From an endosymbiont of Escarpia spicata (GTDB taxonomy: Bacteria > Pseudomonadota > Gammaproteobacteria > Chromatiales > Chromatiaceae), in NCBI GenBank assembly GCA_003349915.1, contig QFXE01000021.1, positions 398,957-462,956 of the forward strand: a DNA stretch of 64,000 nucleotides. The letters are read 5' to 3'. This document shows positions 30,384 through 43,800 of the stretch, in pieces. The first letter of the stretch is position 1. Every line of letters begins with the position of its first letter. Position numbers and translations under genes: made by a program. The notes beneath the pieces were generated by a model that had not been told where the DNA came from, made no database searches, and saw only the letters and a list, made by a program, of their open reading frames with translations.

Positions 30384-30621
30384 TCTCTTGATCTCTCGTT
30401 TCCGTGGAATAATCTTTTGAGTAGGTTTACAGCCTGAGCTTGGGCTATTTTCTCTCTAAATTCAATGGGGAATCCCTAAATTTGGGCAATTTACCCGTTG
30501 ATAGTCGTCAAATGGATTGCTTATCGCCACCAATGCCCGACAAGAGTGCAGGAGCGGCGCCCAACTCCGAAACTCACAACCTGATCGTGGAGGAACGCTA
30601 GTGAGTCTGAATGGCTTGGTC

Positions 30622-32581
<1,960 letters not shown>

Positions 32582-32649
32582 TTAAAATGAAATGGATTCT
32601 AGCGAGTTCGCATCTGAAAAACACTATCGATCTACCCGATCAACCAGTG

Positions 32650-33138
<489 letters not shown>

Positions 33139-33205
33139 TTATTTCAAAATAAGATGATAGTAGCAGAAACCCATGAAAGGAATGATATTTGTCAGCCGCT
33201 ATCCA

Positions 33206-33781
33206 TCAGGAAATTGAAAAGCGTGCCAGCCCATACCGAACCTGTCCCGCTCTCTTCTCTTTGAGCAACTCCCACCCCTCCGGCAGCACTGGAAGTCCTC
33301 GCCCGGCATCGTCCTCCAGATAGATCCGGGCATTGTCTGCCAGCCAGCCATGCGACTGCAACAGGCGGCAACTCTCCGCCAGCAGGTCATCGGCAAAGGG
33401 GGGATCGAGAAAGGCCAGGTCGAAGGGCCGGGATGACCGCTGCTCCGCCAACCACTCCAGTGCATTGGTGCGGACGATCTCAAGCTGATCCAACTGCAGT
33501 AGAGAACGATTGGCCTCCAGCTGCCGCGTAACGGCGACAGCAGAGTCCAGCATAACCACCTGTCCAGCACCACGGGAGGCCGCCTCCAGCCCCAGAGCGC
33601 CACTGCCTGCAAAAAGGTCCAGGCAACGTGCCCCTGGAATCAGTGGCTGCAGCCAGTTGAAGAGGGTCTCACGAACCCGGTCACCAGTCGGACGCAGACC
33701 CGGGAGATCGGGAAAATCGAGTTTCCTGCCGCGATGTACACCGCCGATGATGCGCACCTTGTTGGGGGATCTTTTTGGCAT
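33206..33781 (-). CDS. rsmD: 16S rRNA (guanine966-N2)-methyltransferase
   Basis: 191 residues. The basic N terminus RIIGGVHRGRKLDFPD is followed by RPTGDRVRETLFNWL, the SAM motif CLDLFAGSGALGLEAASRGA and the catalytic DPPF in LAFLDPPFADDLL. It methylates G966 of 16S rRNA. It comes first in the rsmD-coaD-ferredoxin-ggt group. Confidence 0.96.
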   Translation of the reverse strand: MPKRSPNKVRIIGGVHRGRKLDFPDLPGLRPTGDRVRETLFNWLQPLIPGARCLDLFAGSGALGLEAASRGAGQVVMLDSAVAVTRQLEANRSLLQLDQLEIVRTNALEWLAEQRSSRPFDLAFLDPPFADDLLAESCRLLQSHGWLADNARIYLEDDAGRGLPVLPEGWELLKEKRAGQVRYGLARFSIS

Positions 33782-33810
33782 TTGATTTACCGCGGAGGCG
33801 GGGAAGAGCT

Positions 33811-33931
33811 TCAGGTTTCAGGTTTCAGGTTTCAGGTTTCAGGTTTCAGGTTTCAGGTTTCAGGTTTTAGGTTTTAGGTTTTAGGTTTTAGGTTTTAGGT
33901 TTTAGGTTTTAGGTTTTAGGTTTTAGGTTTT
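33811..33931. repeat. Heptamer tandem repeat (CAGGTTT then TAGGTTT), about 17 copies
   Basis: From 33811 about eight units of CAGGTTT run into about nine units of TAGGTTT with no other change. The tract fills the space upstream of rsmD and downstream of the M16 pair. The following 210 bases (33932-34141) hold no gene but a palindrome CGAAGGTCC/GGACCTTCG near 34095-34117. A related AACCTTT heptamer recurs near 52515-52540. Confidence 0.97.
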
Positions 33932-34141
33932 CAAAGATTGAGTCGCCCCGGAAACGCGTCAACCCCTAATTTAACAATAATTTTGCAAACTCGCCCTGTC
34001 ACCTCGTAAGAGGGGAAAGTCTCGCCATCCTTGGCGCGACTTAAGTCATTCTTATTCACCCCCGGCCCGGACCTCCTGTCCGGTCGTTCGCTATGCTGCG
34101 AAGGTCCACTGGACCTTCGGTCATAGCTCACCCTGTCACCT

Positions 34142-35461
34142 TTAACCTTCGTCCTTCTTCCCAACCCTCACCATCACCATCCGATCCGGATGCACCCGCC
34201 GACGGAACGCACTGCGAATCTGGTCAGCAGTCACCGCCTCGATCTTGCCGGTAAAGGCGTCGAGATAGTCCAGAGGCAGGTTGTAGAAACCGATCACCGC
34301 CAGGTATTCCACGATCTTGCTGTTGGATGAAATGCGCAGAGGGAACCCTCCGGTGATGTTCTGCTTGGCTGCGGTCAACTGCGCTTTCGTCGGCCCATCC
34401 TCGACAAACCGCTGCAGGGTATCGGTCAAAACCTGCAATGCCTGCTGCGCTTGCGAGTTCTTGGTCTGCAACCCCATTTGAAACAGGCCAGGCTGGCGCA
34501 TCAGCAGAAAATAGCTGTAGACACTGTAGGCGAGTCCCCGCTTCTCCCGCACCTCTTCACTCAACAGCGAAACCAGACCGCTGCCACCCAGGATGTGGTT
34601 GCCGACGTAGAGTGGGAAGTAATCCGGGTCACCCCGCCGGATACCCGGCTGACCCACATAGATATGGGATTGGGTAGAGGGAAACTCTATAGTTTCCACT
34701 ACTGCCTTCTTCAGCTCCGGGACCGGCGGCAGCTTCGGCGAATGTTCACCGGGCTTCAATCCACCGACCACCCGTTCCGCAATCGCTTCCGCCTGCCCAC
34801 GATCCACCGCCCCCACAATGGCGACCAGTGCATTACGCGCCACATAGAGCCGTTTATAGGTGGCAACAATCTCCTTGCGGGTCAATGCCTTCACCGATGC
34901 GGTGGTGCCTTCCGAATCGGTCGCATATGGGTGATCGCCATAAACCAGGTGATAGAGCCGCTTCTTGCCGGTGGTGCCCGGCGACTGTTCATCCTGCAGC
35001 AGACTGGCAAGGGTTGCCTGCCGCTCCCGCTCCAGATCTTCCGTGTTGAACCGTGGCTGAGCCAGCACCGCTGCCAGGGTCTCCAGCGTGGTATTCAATG
35101 CATTCTGTTCGGTGAGGCTGCGCACCGATGCCCAGGCCATATCGCGCAGGGAACCCGTATTCAGACTGGAACCCACATTCTCCAAGCGTTCGGAGATCTC
35201 ATTTGCACTCCAATCGCCCGCCCCTTCAGTGAGCAGAGTATTGGTCAGAGAGGTCACACCCAGATTATCTCCGTCGCGGGCACTGCCCGCATCGAACACC
35301 ACCCGCACGTCGACCATGGGTATCTCGGAAGCAGGAACATAGAGCACCTTGGCGCCGTTTGCGGTCTGCCAGGTCTGTATGACCGGCCCTGCCAGCAGAC
35401 TGCCGGAGAGCAGCCAGCCCAGGGTCAGCAACAATAGTTTCGAAAAAAACTTACTTTCCAT
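34142..35461 (-). CDS. M16-family peptidase-like protein without the zinc motif (partner subunit)
   Basis: 439 residues with a signal peptide (GWLLSGSLLAG) and two M16 half-domains. The position of HxxEH reads GVTSLTNTLLTEGAG, so it cannot bind zinc. The M16C features HILGGSGLVSLLSEEVREKRGLAYSVYS are conserved. It overlaps the end of the active M16 gene by 11 bases, as in processing-peptidase-like heterodimers (active plus substrate-binding subunit). It is probably periplasmic. Confidence 0.9.
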   Translation of the reverse strand: MESKFFSKLLLLTLGWLLSGSLLAGPVIQTWQTANGAKVLYVPASEIPMVDVRVVFDAGSARDGDNLGVTSLTNTLLTEGAGDWSANEISERLENVGSSLNTGSLRDMAWASVRSLTEQNALNTTLETLAAVLAQPRFNTEDLERERQATLASLLQDEQSPGTTGKKRLYHLVYGDHPYATDSEGTTASVKALTRKEIVATYKRLYVARNALVAIVGAVDRGQAEAIAERVVGGLKPGEHSPKLPPVPELKKAVVETIEFPSTQSHIYVGQPGIRRGDPDYFPLYVGNHILGGSGLVSLLSEEVREKRGLAYSVYSYFLLMRQPGLFQMGLQTKNSQAQQALQVLTDTLQRFVEDGPTKAQLTAAKQNITGGFPLRISSNSKIVEYLAVIGFYNLPLDYLDAFTGKIEAVTADQIRSAFRRRVHPDRMVMVRVGKKDEG

Positions 35462-36815
35462 GTCGACCTCCAGCAGCTCGACGCTGTTTCACCCCATCCA
35501 TCGGCTGGGGATCGAGTTTCGCCACACTCAAATTGTCTTCGATCAGATACTTCCGGGCCACCTTCTGGACCTGTTCGGCAGTGACTGCCTTCAGATGATC
35601 CACATACTCATCCGCCAGTCGCCAGTCGAGCCCCACCGTCTCCAGACGGCCGATCAGCATCGCCTGATAGAAGACCGAATCCTTCTCGAATACCTTGGCT
35701 GCGACAATCTGATTGCGCACCCGGGCCAGCTCATCCTGGCTGACCAGTTCCGTCTTGAACCGCTCCACCTCTGCCAGAAGTTCTGCCTCGATCTTGGCGA
35801 TATCCTTGCCCGGCACCGGCGTGGCATCCAGCATCAACATACCAGGCAGACGGGAGAAGGCACTGTAGTCCGCATCCACCGCAGCGGCATTCTTGGTGCC
35901 ACGGATCAGATTACGTGTAAGCCGTGCGCTGCTGCCGCCGTCCAAAACATAGGAGAGCATCTCCAGTGCATAGGGTTCCCACGCCTCGTCGGCCTTGCCG
36001 ATCACCGGCGTTTTGAAGCCCAGCAGAACATAGGGCTGCCGCGCCGGCGCCTTGACCACGAAACGTTTGATGCCACGCTGTTTCGGCTCAGTGCGGGGTT
36101 TGAGCTGATCGACCTTTTCCGCCTTCAAAGGGCCAAAATGCTTTTCCGCCAAAGTAAATACCGCCTTGGGTTCAACATCGCCCACTACCACCAGGGTGGC
36201 ATTATTCGGTGCATACCATTTGCGGTACCAGGCCTGCAGATCCTCCACCTGCATCGCATCCAGGTCGGACATCCAGCCGATAACAGGGATACGGTAGGGA
36301 GAGGCTTCATAGGCACCCGCATTGAACTGCTCATAGGTGAGGGACTGGGGTTTGTCCTCGGTGCGCATGCGGCGCTCCTCCTTCACCACCTCAACCTCTT
36401 TGGCGAACTCTTCTGCCGGCAGGGTCAGATTGCGCATGCGGTCCGCCTCCAGCTCGAAGGAGACATGCAGCCGGTCCTTCGACATGGTCTGGAAATAGGC
36501 TGTGTAGTCGCGGCCGGTGAAGGCATTCTCGCTGCCGCCGTTGGCGGCAATGATCCGGGAAAACTCTCCAGGCGGGTGCTTATCAGTCCCCTTGAACATC
36601 ATATGTTCCAGCACATGGGAGACACCCGTTATACCACCATGTTCGTAGCTGGAACCGACCTTGTACCAAACCTGGGAGACCACGATCGGCGCCCGGTGAT
36701 CCTCTTTCACGATCACCTTGAGACCATTTTTCAGTTGGTGTTCATGGACCTGGGCCTGTACCGCGAACGCACTCACGAAGAGCGTCAGGGCCACCGCAAA
36801 TAGCTGTCGATTCAT
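35451..36815 (-). CDS. Zinc-dependent M16-family peptidase (active subunit)
   Basis: 454 residues from the ATG at 36815, which begins a clear signal peptide (QLFAVALTLFVSAFAVQAQ); the frame is open further upstream without homology. The inverted zinc motif HVLEH lies in ITGVSHVLEHMMFKGT, with the downstream Glu in ELEADRMRNL. A C-terminal M16 half with RLTRNLIRGTKNAAA completes it. It is likely a periplasmic peptidase acting with the overlapping zinc-less partner. Divergent from ftsY, with 253 bases between that hold no other gene. Confidence 0.94.
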   Translation of the reverse strand: MNRQLFAVALTLFVSAFAVQAQVHEHQLKNGLKVIVKEDHRAPIVVSQVWYKVGSSYEHGGITGVSHVLEHMMFKGTDKHPPGEFSRIIAANGGSENAFTGRDYTAYFQTMSKDRLHVSFELEADRMRNLTLPAEEFAKEVEVVKEERRMRTEDKPQSLTYEQFNAGAYEASPYRIPVIGWMSDLDAMQVEDLQAWYRKWYAPNNATLVVVGDVEPKAVFTLAEKHFGPLKAEKVDQLKPRTEPKQRGIKRFVVKAPARQPYVLLGFKTPVIGKADEAWEPYALEMLSYVLDGGSSARLTRNLIRGTKNAAAVDADYSAFSRLPGMLMLDATPVPGKDIAKIEAELLAEVERFKTELVSQDELARVRNQIVAAKVFEKDSVFYQAMLIGRLETVGLDWRLADEYVDHLKAVTAEQVQKVARKYLIEDNLSVAKLDPQPMDGVKQRRAAGGRHGK

Positions 36816-37068
36816 CAAAAAACCTCTGTGCCAGCCACAAAAGACATCAAAACAGGGTAAATCCGTTTTACATGCAGTTGCCGGCTTGTAAGAATGTCCG
36901 TTTAAAAAGTGACGAATAACTCTCACGGAGCCCTTCGGCACTTCATTTGTATTTGTTGACTAATATCCCGACGACATTGTTCCAAAGCTTGCCGGGATTG
37001 TCCAAACAGAAAATTATGAGTGCAGAGAACCGATAGAGTTCCTCACACCAAGCAGGAAAACCTCTTAC

Positions 37069-38055
37069 ATGTTCGGATTTGGAAAGAAGAAAAAAGCGGA
37101 GCAGGCGGCAATACCCGAACCGTCACCACAAGAGAAGCAGGGACTCTTCTCGCGTCTCAAAGAGCGTCTTGCGCGCACCCGCCACAACCTCACCGACGGC
37201 TTGGCCGACTTGGTACTGGGCCGCAAGACCATCGATGATGAACTGCTGGAAGACCTGGAGACCCTGCTGCTCACCGCCGATGTGGGCGTCGATGCCACCA
37301 GCCGCATCATCGACGATCTCACCGGGCGGGTAAAACGCAAGGAACTCGCCGACCCCGAGGCGCTGAGCCGTCTGCTCAAGGCACAGCTGCTCGACATTCT
37401 GCAAGCCAACGAGACCCCTCAGGCAAAGGCGGAACAGGGCAAACCTCTGGTGGTACTGATGGTCGGCATCAACGGTGCAGGCAAGACCACCACCATCGGC
37501 AAACTGGCGCGCAAGCTCCAGATGGATGGCGAGAGCGTGATGCTTGCCGCCGGTGATACCTTTCGCGCCGCCGCCGTTGAGCAGTTGCAAGCATGGGGCG
37601 AACGCAACGAGGTTCCAGTGGTCGCCCAGCACACAGGCGCCGACTCCGCCTCAGTCATCTTCGACGCCCTGAAGGCCGCCACGGCCAGAAACATCGATGT
37701 ACTGATCGCCGACACCGCCGGACGCCTCCACACCAAGACCAATCTGATGGATGAATTGGCCAAGATCGCCCGGGTAATGAAGAAGATCGACCCTTCCTCG
37801 CCCCACGAGGTGCTGCTGGTCGTCGATGCAGGCACCGGACAAAATGCGGTCAACCAGGCGGTGCAGTTCAACGAGACGGTTGGACTGAGCGGCATCGTCA
37901 TCACCAAACTGGACGGCACAGCAAAAGGCGGCGTGATCTTCGCCATTGCCGACAAGGTAAAAGTGCCGATCCGTTTTATCGGCGTCGGCGAGGCCATCGA
38001 AGACCTGCGGGAGTTCGACGCCAAAGAGTTTGTGGACGCACTGTTCGAGCAATAG
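37069..38055 (+). CDS. ftsY: Signal recognition particle receptor FtsY
   Basis: 328 residues. A short basic/acidic N terminus (MFGFGKKKKAEQ) replaces the long acidic domain of E. coli. The NG domain has GINGAGKTTTIGKLARKL as P-loop, DTFRAAAVEQLQAW, DTAGRLHTKTNLMDEL as G3 and TKLDGTAKGG as G4. It docks SRP-ribosome complexes at the membrane. First gene of the ftsY-ftsE-ftsX operon, 11 bases before ftsE. Confidence 0.97.
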   Translation: MFGFGKKKKAEQAAIPEPSPQEKQGLFSRLKERLARTRHNLTDGLADLVLGRKTIDDELLEDLETLLLTADVGVDATSRIIDDLTGRVKRKELADPEALSRLLKAQLLDILQANETPQAKAEQGKPLVVLMVGINGAGKTTTIGKLARKLQMDGESVMLAAGDTFRAAAVEQLQAWGERNEVPVVAQHTGADSASVIFDALKAATARNIDVLIADTAGRLHTKTNLMDELAKIARVMKKIDPSSPHEVLLVVDAGTGQNAVNQAVQFNETVGLSGIVITKLDGTAKGGVIFAIADKVKVPIRFIGVGEAIEDLREFDAKEFVDALFEQ

Positions 38056-38066
38056 GGCCAGGATCG

Positions 38067-38738
38067 ATGATTCACTTCGATAACGTCAGCAAACGCTACC
38101 CCGGCGGGCATACCGGCCTGGCTGGCGTCAGTTTTCGTATCGAACCGGGAGAGATGGTCTTCCTCACGGGCCACTCAGGCGCAGGCAAGAGTACGCTGCT
38201 TAAACTGATTGGCCTGCTGGAACGTTCAAGCGGAGGTCAGGTGCATGTCAACGACCGCAATCTCACCCGCCTGAAGAACAGTCAGATTCCCTACCATCGG
38301 CGCGAGGTGGGGATGATCTTCCAGGACCACCGGCTGCTGAATGACCGCACCGTCTTCGACAACGTGGCGCTGCCGCTTGTGGTTTCGGGCATGGGATACA
38401 AGGAGACCTCCCGCCGTGTGCATGCAGCACTGGACAAGGTCGGGCTGCTGAATAAAGAGAAGGCCGCACCGATCACCCTCTCCGGCGGTGAACAGCAGCG
38501 GGTCGGTATCGCCCGCGCGGTAGTGAGCAAACCCCCGCTGGTGCTGGCGGACGAACCCACCGGCAATCTGGATCCGAAACTCTCCCAGGAGATTATGGAA
38601 CTGTTCGGATGGTTCAATCAGGTTGGCGTCACCCTGCTCATCGCCACCCATGATCTCGAGCTGATCTCCCGCATGGACAAGCGTATTCTCACCCTGAGCA
38701 ACGGACAGCTGGTGCAGGACACCTGGGAGACGCAGTGA
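38067..38738 (+). CDS. ftsE: Cell division ATP-binding protein FtsE
   Basis: 223 residues. Walker A is in [15 protein letters not shown], the ABC signature in [16 protein letters not shown], Walker B in [10 protein letters not shown] and the H-loop in IATHDLELI. With FtsX it forms an inner-membrane ABC complex that controls peptidoglycan hydrolysis at the septum. It overlaps ftsX by 4 bases (GTGA). Confidence 0.97.
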   Translation: MIHFDNVSKRYPGGHTGLAGVSFRIEPGEMVFLTGHSGAGKSTLLKLIGLLERSSGGQVHVNDRNLTRLKNSQIPYHRREVGMIFQDHRLLNDRTVFDNVALPLVVSGMGYKETSRRVHAALDKVGLLNKEKAAPITLSGGEQQRVGIARAVVSKPPLVLADEPTGNLDPKLSQEIMELFGWFNQVGVTLLIATHDLELISRMDKRILTLSNGQLVQDTWETQ

Positions 38739-39697
38739 GCAAGGGTCGCAACAATGCGATGCGGCGCCGCCCCGGATTCCGTCCCGATATATGGCTGCAA
38801 CGTCATCTTCAGGTGGCACTGGCCAGCCTGGGACGACTCACAAACACCCCTTTGGGTACCCTGATGACGGCCGCTGTTATCGGTATCGCCCTTGCCCTGC
38901 CCATCGGCCTGCACGTTTTACTCAACAATCTGCAAAACGTCAGCGGCGGCTGGGAGAGCGGCGCCAGCATCTCCCTTTTTCTGAAGCAGGAGATCAGCGA
39001 CAAGCAGGCGACTGCACTGAGCAAAAAACTCCGTCTGCACCAACGCATCGAATCGATTCAGGTCATCCCCAAAGCATCGGCCATGGCGGAATTTCGCCGT
39101 CTGAGCGGCTTTGGAGATGCCCTGGAAGCCCTCGACAGCAACCCACTGCCAGCTCTGCTGGTGATCCTGCCAAAGAGCGACTACAGCACACCCGAGACGG
39201 CCCAGTTGCTGGTACGCGAACTCGGCCTGCTGCCGGAGGCTGATATCGTCCAGCTCGACCTGCAGTGGGTACGGCGACTGCAAGCGATCACTGAAATCGC
39301 CCAGCGAGCGGTACTTGTCCTCGCCACCCTGTTGGGACTGGCGGTTTTGCTGATCATCGGCAACACGATACGTCTGGAGATTCAGAACCGGCACGCCGAA
39401 ATCGAAATCACCAAACTGATCGGCGCCACCAACGGATTCATCCGCCGCCCCTTCCTCTACACCGGCCTCTGGTATGGACTCTTCGGCGGCATCATCGCCT
39501 GGCTGCTGGTCGCCATCTCCATTCTGCTCATCAGCGGCCCGGTGGCACAACTGGCGATGCTCTACCAGAGCGCCTTCGATCTCTCCTCCCTGGATATCAC
39601 CACCACCCTGCTGTTGCTTACCGGCAGCGCCGGGCTGGGCCTGTTAGGCTCCTGGATTGCGGTGGGGCGGCATTTGAGTGCGATTGAGCCAAGTTAG
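38735..39697 (+). CDS. ftsX: Cell division protein FtsX
   Basis: 320 residues from a GTG start overlapping ftsE. A basic cytoplasmic N terminus precedes TM1 (about 48-68), then a periplasmic loop with ISLFLKQEISDKQATALSKK and three more membrane helices in the C-terminal FtsX domain (RLEIQNRHAEIEITKLIGAT). In many gammaproteobacteria rpoH follows directly; here rpoH is 8 kb away. A weak stem (TGATCGCT/AGCGATCA, 39710-39733) follows the stop. Confidence 0.96.
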   Translation: MSKGRNNAMRRRPGFRPDIWLQRHLQVALASLGRLTNTPLGTLMTAAVIGIALALPIGLHVLLNNLQNVSGGWESGASISLFLKQEISDKQATALSKKLRLHQRIESIQVIPKASAMAEFRRLSGFGDALEALDSNPLPALLVILPKSDYSTPETAQLLVRELGLLPEADIVQLDLQWVRRLQAITEIAQRAVLVLATLLGLAVLLIIGNTIRLEIQNRHAEIEITKLIGATNGFIRRPFLYTGLWYGLFGGIIAWLLVAISILLISGPVAQLAMLYQSAFDLSSLDITTTLLLLTGSAGLGLLGSWIAVGRHLSAIEPS

Positions 39698-39947
39698 AGT
39701 GAATGTCTGTGATCGCTCCAAAAAACAGCGATCAGTATCAGCCAATCCGTAAGGTGTGCTAAGCGTAGCAAAGCGCATCTATCGCAATTGATGCGTTTCG
39801 TTTCACTCGGTAATTACACCAGTCTCCGCTGTTCCAACTCAAGTTATCCATAGTCCTGCCGACGAGATATCAGGAGAAGAAGCGTGTAGATCTACCCACT
39901 CACCGCTTCGCCTTACTCTGACGAGCTAATGAGCAGGAGATAAACGG
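39698..39947. other. Gene-free gap after ftsX
   Basis: 250 bases without a plausible ORF. Besides the stem at 39710-39733 it contains a GGTGTGCTAAGCGTAGCAAA stretch of the low-complexity repeat type often left by small mobile elements. The ribosome site AGGAG of the next gene is at its right end. Confidence 0.5.
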
Positions 39948-40817
39948 ATGCTTCACGGACAGATCAAATTGATTTTTGGAATGATACTTTTCCTGAGCGC
40001 CACGGCCCATGCGGAACAGACGCTGCTGGCTACCAAGGTGGGACAGCCCCCAGTGATAGATGGGAAAGGCGGCGATCCTGCCTGGTCCCAGGCCACAGCA
40101 ATTACCACTCATGCCCGCGTAGCGGATATCCCCGTCGAGTTACAAGCGGTGCATGACGGAAAACGCCTCTACATGAAGGCAAGATTCCCGGATCCCACTG
40201 AAAACCGCGTACAAAAGAACCTGATTTGGGACAATAAGAACGAACTCTACCTTACCGGCCCCAAACGGGAAGACACTTTCGTCATCAAATGGAGCATGGA
40301 AGAGGGCAAAATCGACCTTAGCCTCACTGCAAACGCACCCTACCAAGCCGATATCTGGTATTGGAAGGCTCATCGTACGGATCATGCCGGTCGTGCCGAT
40401 GACAAACACCAGATCTACAGTACCATCCCGATTAAAAAAAGCAGCCGGCAGGTAGCCCAAAGCGGTCAGGTATTCCATCTCGCCCGGCGCAGTGATGCGG
40501 GTCGATCTGCCTATAAGAAACGCATCGTCATAGATTTTGAGGGTGATGAAATAGACGGTCTGAAACTGCGGACACCCGAGGGAAGCCGAGCCGATGTAGC
40601 TGCCAAAGGAGAGTGGGAAAAGGGCTTCTGGACCGTCGAGTTCTCACGCGCCCTGGATAGCAGGCATGCGGATGACTTGGCGATCAGCAAAGATAAACCC
40701 GTACAGTTTGGCATCTCCCGTTATGAGATCGCCGGACGCAAACCAGACCCTGACATCGAACAGCCCAACTACGGTAGCGGAGAGATCGGGGAGACACTGT
40801 TTCTCCAGCTGCAGTAG
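39948..40817 (+). CDS. Periplasmic protein with ethylbenzene-dehydrogenase-type haem/CBM9-like domain
   Basis: 289 residues with a signal peptide (MILFLSATAHA). The start of the mature domain, GQPPVIDGKGGDPAWSQA, and the following beta strands (VELQAVHDGKRLYMKARFPDP) fit the EB_dh / CBM9-like fold, whose members bind haem b at a Met/His pair. FWTVEFSRALDSRHADD and VQFGISRYEIAGRKPDPD near the C terminus are typical. It has no partner molybdenum subunit here; instead a hybrid kinase starts 17 bases downstream. Haem binding is predicted from the family, not shown. Confidence 0.75.
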   Translation: MLHGQIKLIFGMILFLSATAHAEQTLLATKVGQPPVIDGKGGDPAWSQATAITTHARVADIPVELQAVHDGKRLYMKARFPDPTENRVQKNLIWDNKNELYLTGPKREDTFVIKWSMEEGKIDLSLTANAPYQADIWYWKAHRTDHAGRADDKHQIYSTIPIKKSSRQVAQSGQVFHLARRSDAGRSAYKKRIVIDFEGDEIDGLKLRTPEGSRADVAAKGEWEKGFWTVEFSRALDSRHADDLAISKDKPVQFGISRYEIAGRKPDPDIEQPNYGSGEIGETLFLQLQ

Positions 40818-40834
40818 CCACAGAGGCAATCCAC

Positions 40835-43800
40835 ATGTCATTACGCCTCCTGTTCACAATCGGTGCTCTTGGTTTATTCAGCACACTGCTGGGTGTTGGC
40901 TATATAGCACACCACCACTCCGAGCAAGCTGAAGAGTTCCTCTCACGCATGGTCTCCCGATATACGCCTACACTGCTCAAGCTGCACAGATTACAGAACC
41001 TGCTGGATCAGTCACAAAATCTATACTCCCTATATCATCGCCAGCCCAAACGCGCCAGTGATCATTCAGTGGAGCTCGCAATGCAGTTGCGTGCCCTGGC
41101 TAAGCAGTCCCGGGACTCCGATCTTGCAGCCAGCACTCTGCCCAGCGAAATAGAGCGTCTGGCCATAACACTGGATCAATTCCTTGAGAACCAATACTCA
41201 GATAGTAAAAGCGCAGAGCTTGATGCTCAGATACGGGAAACCATCAGCCTCCAGATCTCCCGTTTACAAGGGAAGATACATGAGTCACTCACTATCGCCG
41301 AGGGCATAAATGGCTCTGACAGTTTGCCGCTAAGGCAAAAAATGCACCATCTGTTGAATGGCATTGAAATGGTGGTGGTCGAACTGGGTGAGTGGGAACT
41401 GGTGAGCCTGACTCAAGTTATCGAACCGCTAACCAAAGCCATGACAGTTAGCAATTTACTGATAGATAGCCTTAATAAAAGGATATTGCAAGACGCACAA
41501 AGCAATGCCGATGCCTACAAAGTCATTCTTTCCAACCTCAAAGAGTTCACTCGCAGCAGTAAGCGCCTGAAAGTAACAACACTGCTTTATGCTCAAGCAC
41601 TTAATGAAAATGACCCATCTGCCGCCGAAGTACTGGAAACGGAAGAGCTGATCAATATATTTCGTGAGAATCTGAATACGAAGATGAATGATCTGCAACA
41701 TAACATCAAGGTCAGACAAGAACACGAAATGGAGGCAATGCTCGACCATTTTGCAGACAATCAATCCTATTTACTGATACTCGCCCTAGCTGCTTTGACC
41801 CTTGTGACACTTGGCACAATAGTGACTATTCACATCATACAAAACCCCATACAAGGTCTGCTTTCCTACACTAATGAGATTAGCCGAGGGCAGTATTCCG
41901 AGCAACATGGAAACGCTTATCTCAAGGAGTTCTCACGACTGTTTTCCGCCTTTGGCGCGATGGCGAAAAATCTTCAGAGAAAGGAGAACGAACTAAACCA
42001 AAACCTGCTTCAGCTTCACCAGGCCAATCGAACAATCAATAAATCTAACGAGGCGCTTGAAGAGAGGGTAATCGAACGCACCAAAGCACTGGAAATGGAG
42101 AAGGTGAAGGCTGAGAGCGCCAACCGGGCGAAATCAACCTTTCTTGCCACCATGAGCCATGAGATACGCACCCCCATGAACGGTGTATTGGGGATGCTGC
42201 ACCTGCTGGAGAAGACAGAACTGGGCGACACCCAAAAACGCTATATCACCACCGCGAGCCACTCCAGCGATCTGCTGCTTTCGGTTATCAATGACATTCT
42301 GGATTTTTCCAAGCTGGAATCAAAAAAGCTGGAACTTGAATCACTGCCATTCAACCCGATTGTCCTAATCGAGCGGACGGCTACCATGCTGGCCAGACCT
42401 GCCCACAATAAAGGCCTTGAATTGATCTGTTCCATAGCGCCTGAAGTTCCCTGTGTGATCAAGGGTGACCCCACGCGCCTGCAACAAATCCTGACCAACC
42501 TTGCCAACAACGCTATCAAATTCACCGAAGCAGGACAGGTCGCCCTTTATGCGTCCTACACGGACGGTCGGATTCACTTCGGTGTTGCGGATACAGGTAT
42601 CGGCCTGAGTGAAGAGCAACAAAAGGGCGTATTCGAGGCATTCACGCAGGCAGACAGCACCCATACCCGCAAGTACGGCGGCACCGGTCTTGGGCTGGCA
42701 ATAAGCCACGCCCTGGTAAAGGCCATGGGAGGCTCTCTCGAACTGGCCAGCGCACAGGGTATCGGCGCTGACTTTCATTTTGATCTGCCTGCCGTGGAAC
42801 CAGACGAGGAGACCTGTCGGCTCGTACCCCCTGAATCCTTGTCCCGTAAACGCATTTTGCTGGTAGACGATCAGGTAAGCACCCGGGATGCCATTGAACG
42901 CATGTTGAGAACCTGGGATGTAGAAGAGATAGGCCAGGCAAGCACGGGGAGTGATGCGGTGGCCCAAGTCTGCACAGCAGCAGCCGACGATAAACCCTAC
43001 GATATCGTCCTTCTGGATGCAGCAATGCCGGGAATGGAGGGCAGTGAACTGGTAGAGGCCATCTACTCCGAAGCCGGATCGCATAAGCTACGTATTGTGG
43101 AATTGCGTACCCTGGATCAAAACGGGGAGCCGGTGCCGGGAGTGGATGCCTGGATAAATAAACCGATCAGCCAGTCAGACCTCTTTGACACACTGCTGGA
43201 TCTCTACGGAGAATCAATCGCCACTCATGGTTCAAATCATGCCAAAGACGCACGGGATTGGTGGTTTGGCGGCAGCAAACTCTTGTTGGTGGAGGACAAC
43301 CCCGTCAATCAGGATGTGGCAACCGAGATACTGACCAGTGCAGGTTTCAACATCAATACCCGGGAAAACGGCGCGGAGGCAGTCGTTGCCGTGCAAGAGC
43401 ATTCCTACGATGCAGTGCTGATGGATATTCAAATGCCGGTCATGGACGGTCTCACAGCGGCCCGAAAAATTCGCGAACTCGGTGGTGATTATGCGGATCT
43501 TCCAATCCTGGCCATGACTGCACACGCACTGAGCGGTGATAAGGAGAAGAGCCTGGAAGCGGGCATGAATGGGCACATCACCAAACCCATCAATCCCCAT
43601 GCCATGTTCAGCGAACTTGCCGAGTGGGTTGCTCCGAGCGAAAAACCGGAACAAGTCGATCTGAGACAAGAACAGACAGAGGTTGAACCACTACCGGAAC
43701 TGCCAGGCATAGATACAGCGGATGCTCTTGATCGTATTGGTGGCAACCAGAGCGCTTACCGAAGAATACTCAGGAACTACCGCGACAGAAACCTGGACGT

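Noticed and set aside
33811..33931. CRISPR array or telomere.
   Set aside because: Units are 7 bases with no spacers, and the site is internal to a chromosome-like gene order.
39710..39733. Intrinsic terminator after ftsX.
   Set aside because: The stem is present but no T-run follows on the plus strand; kept only as a note in the gap entry.
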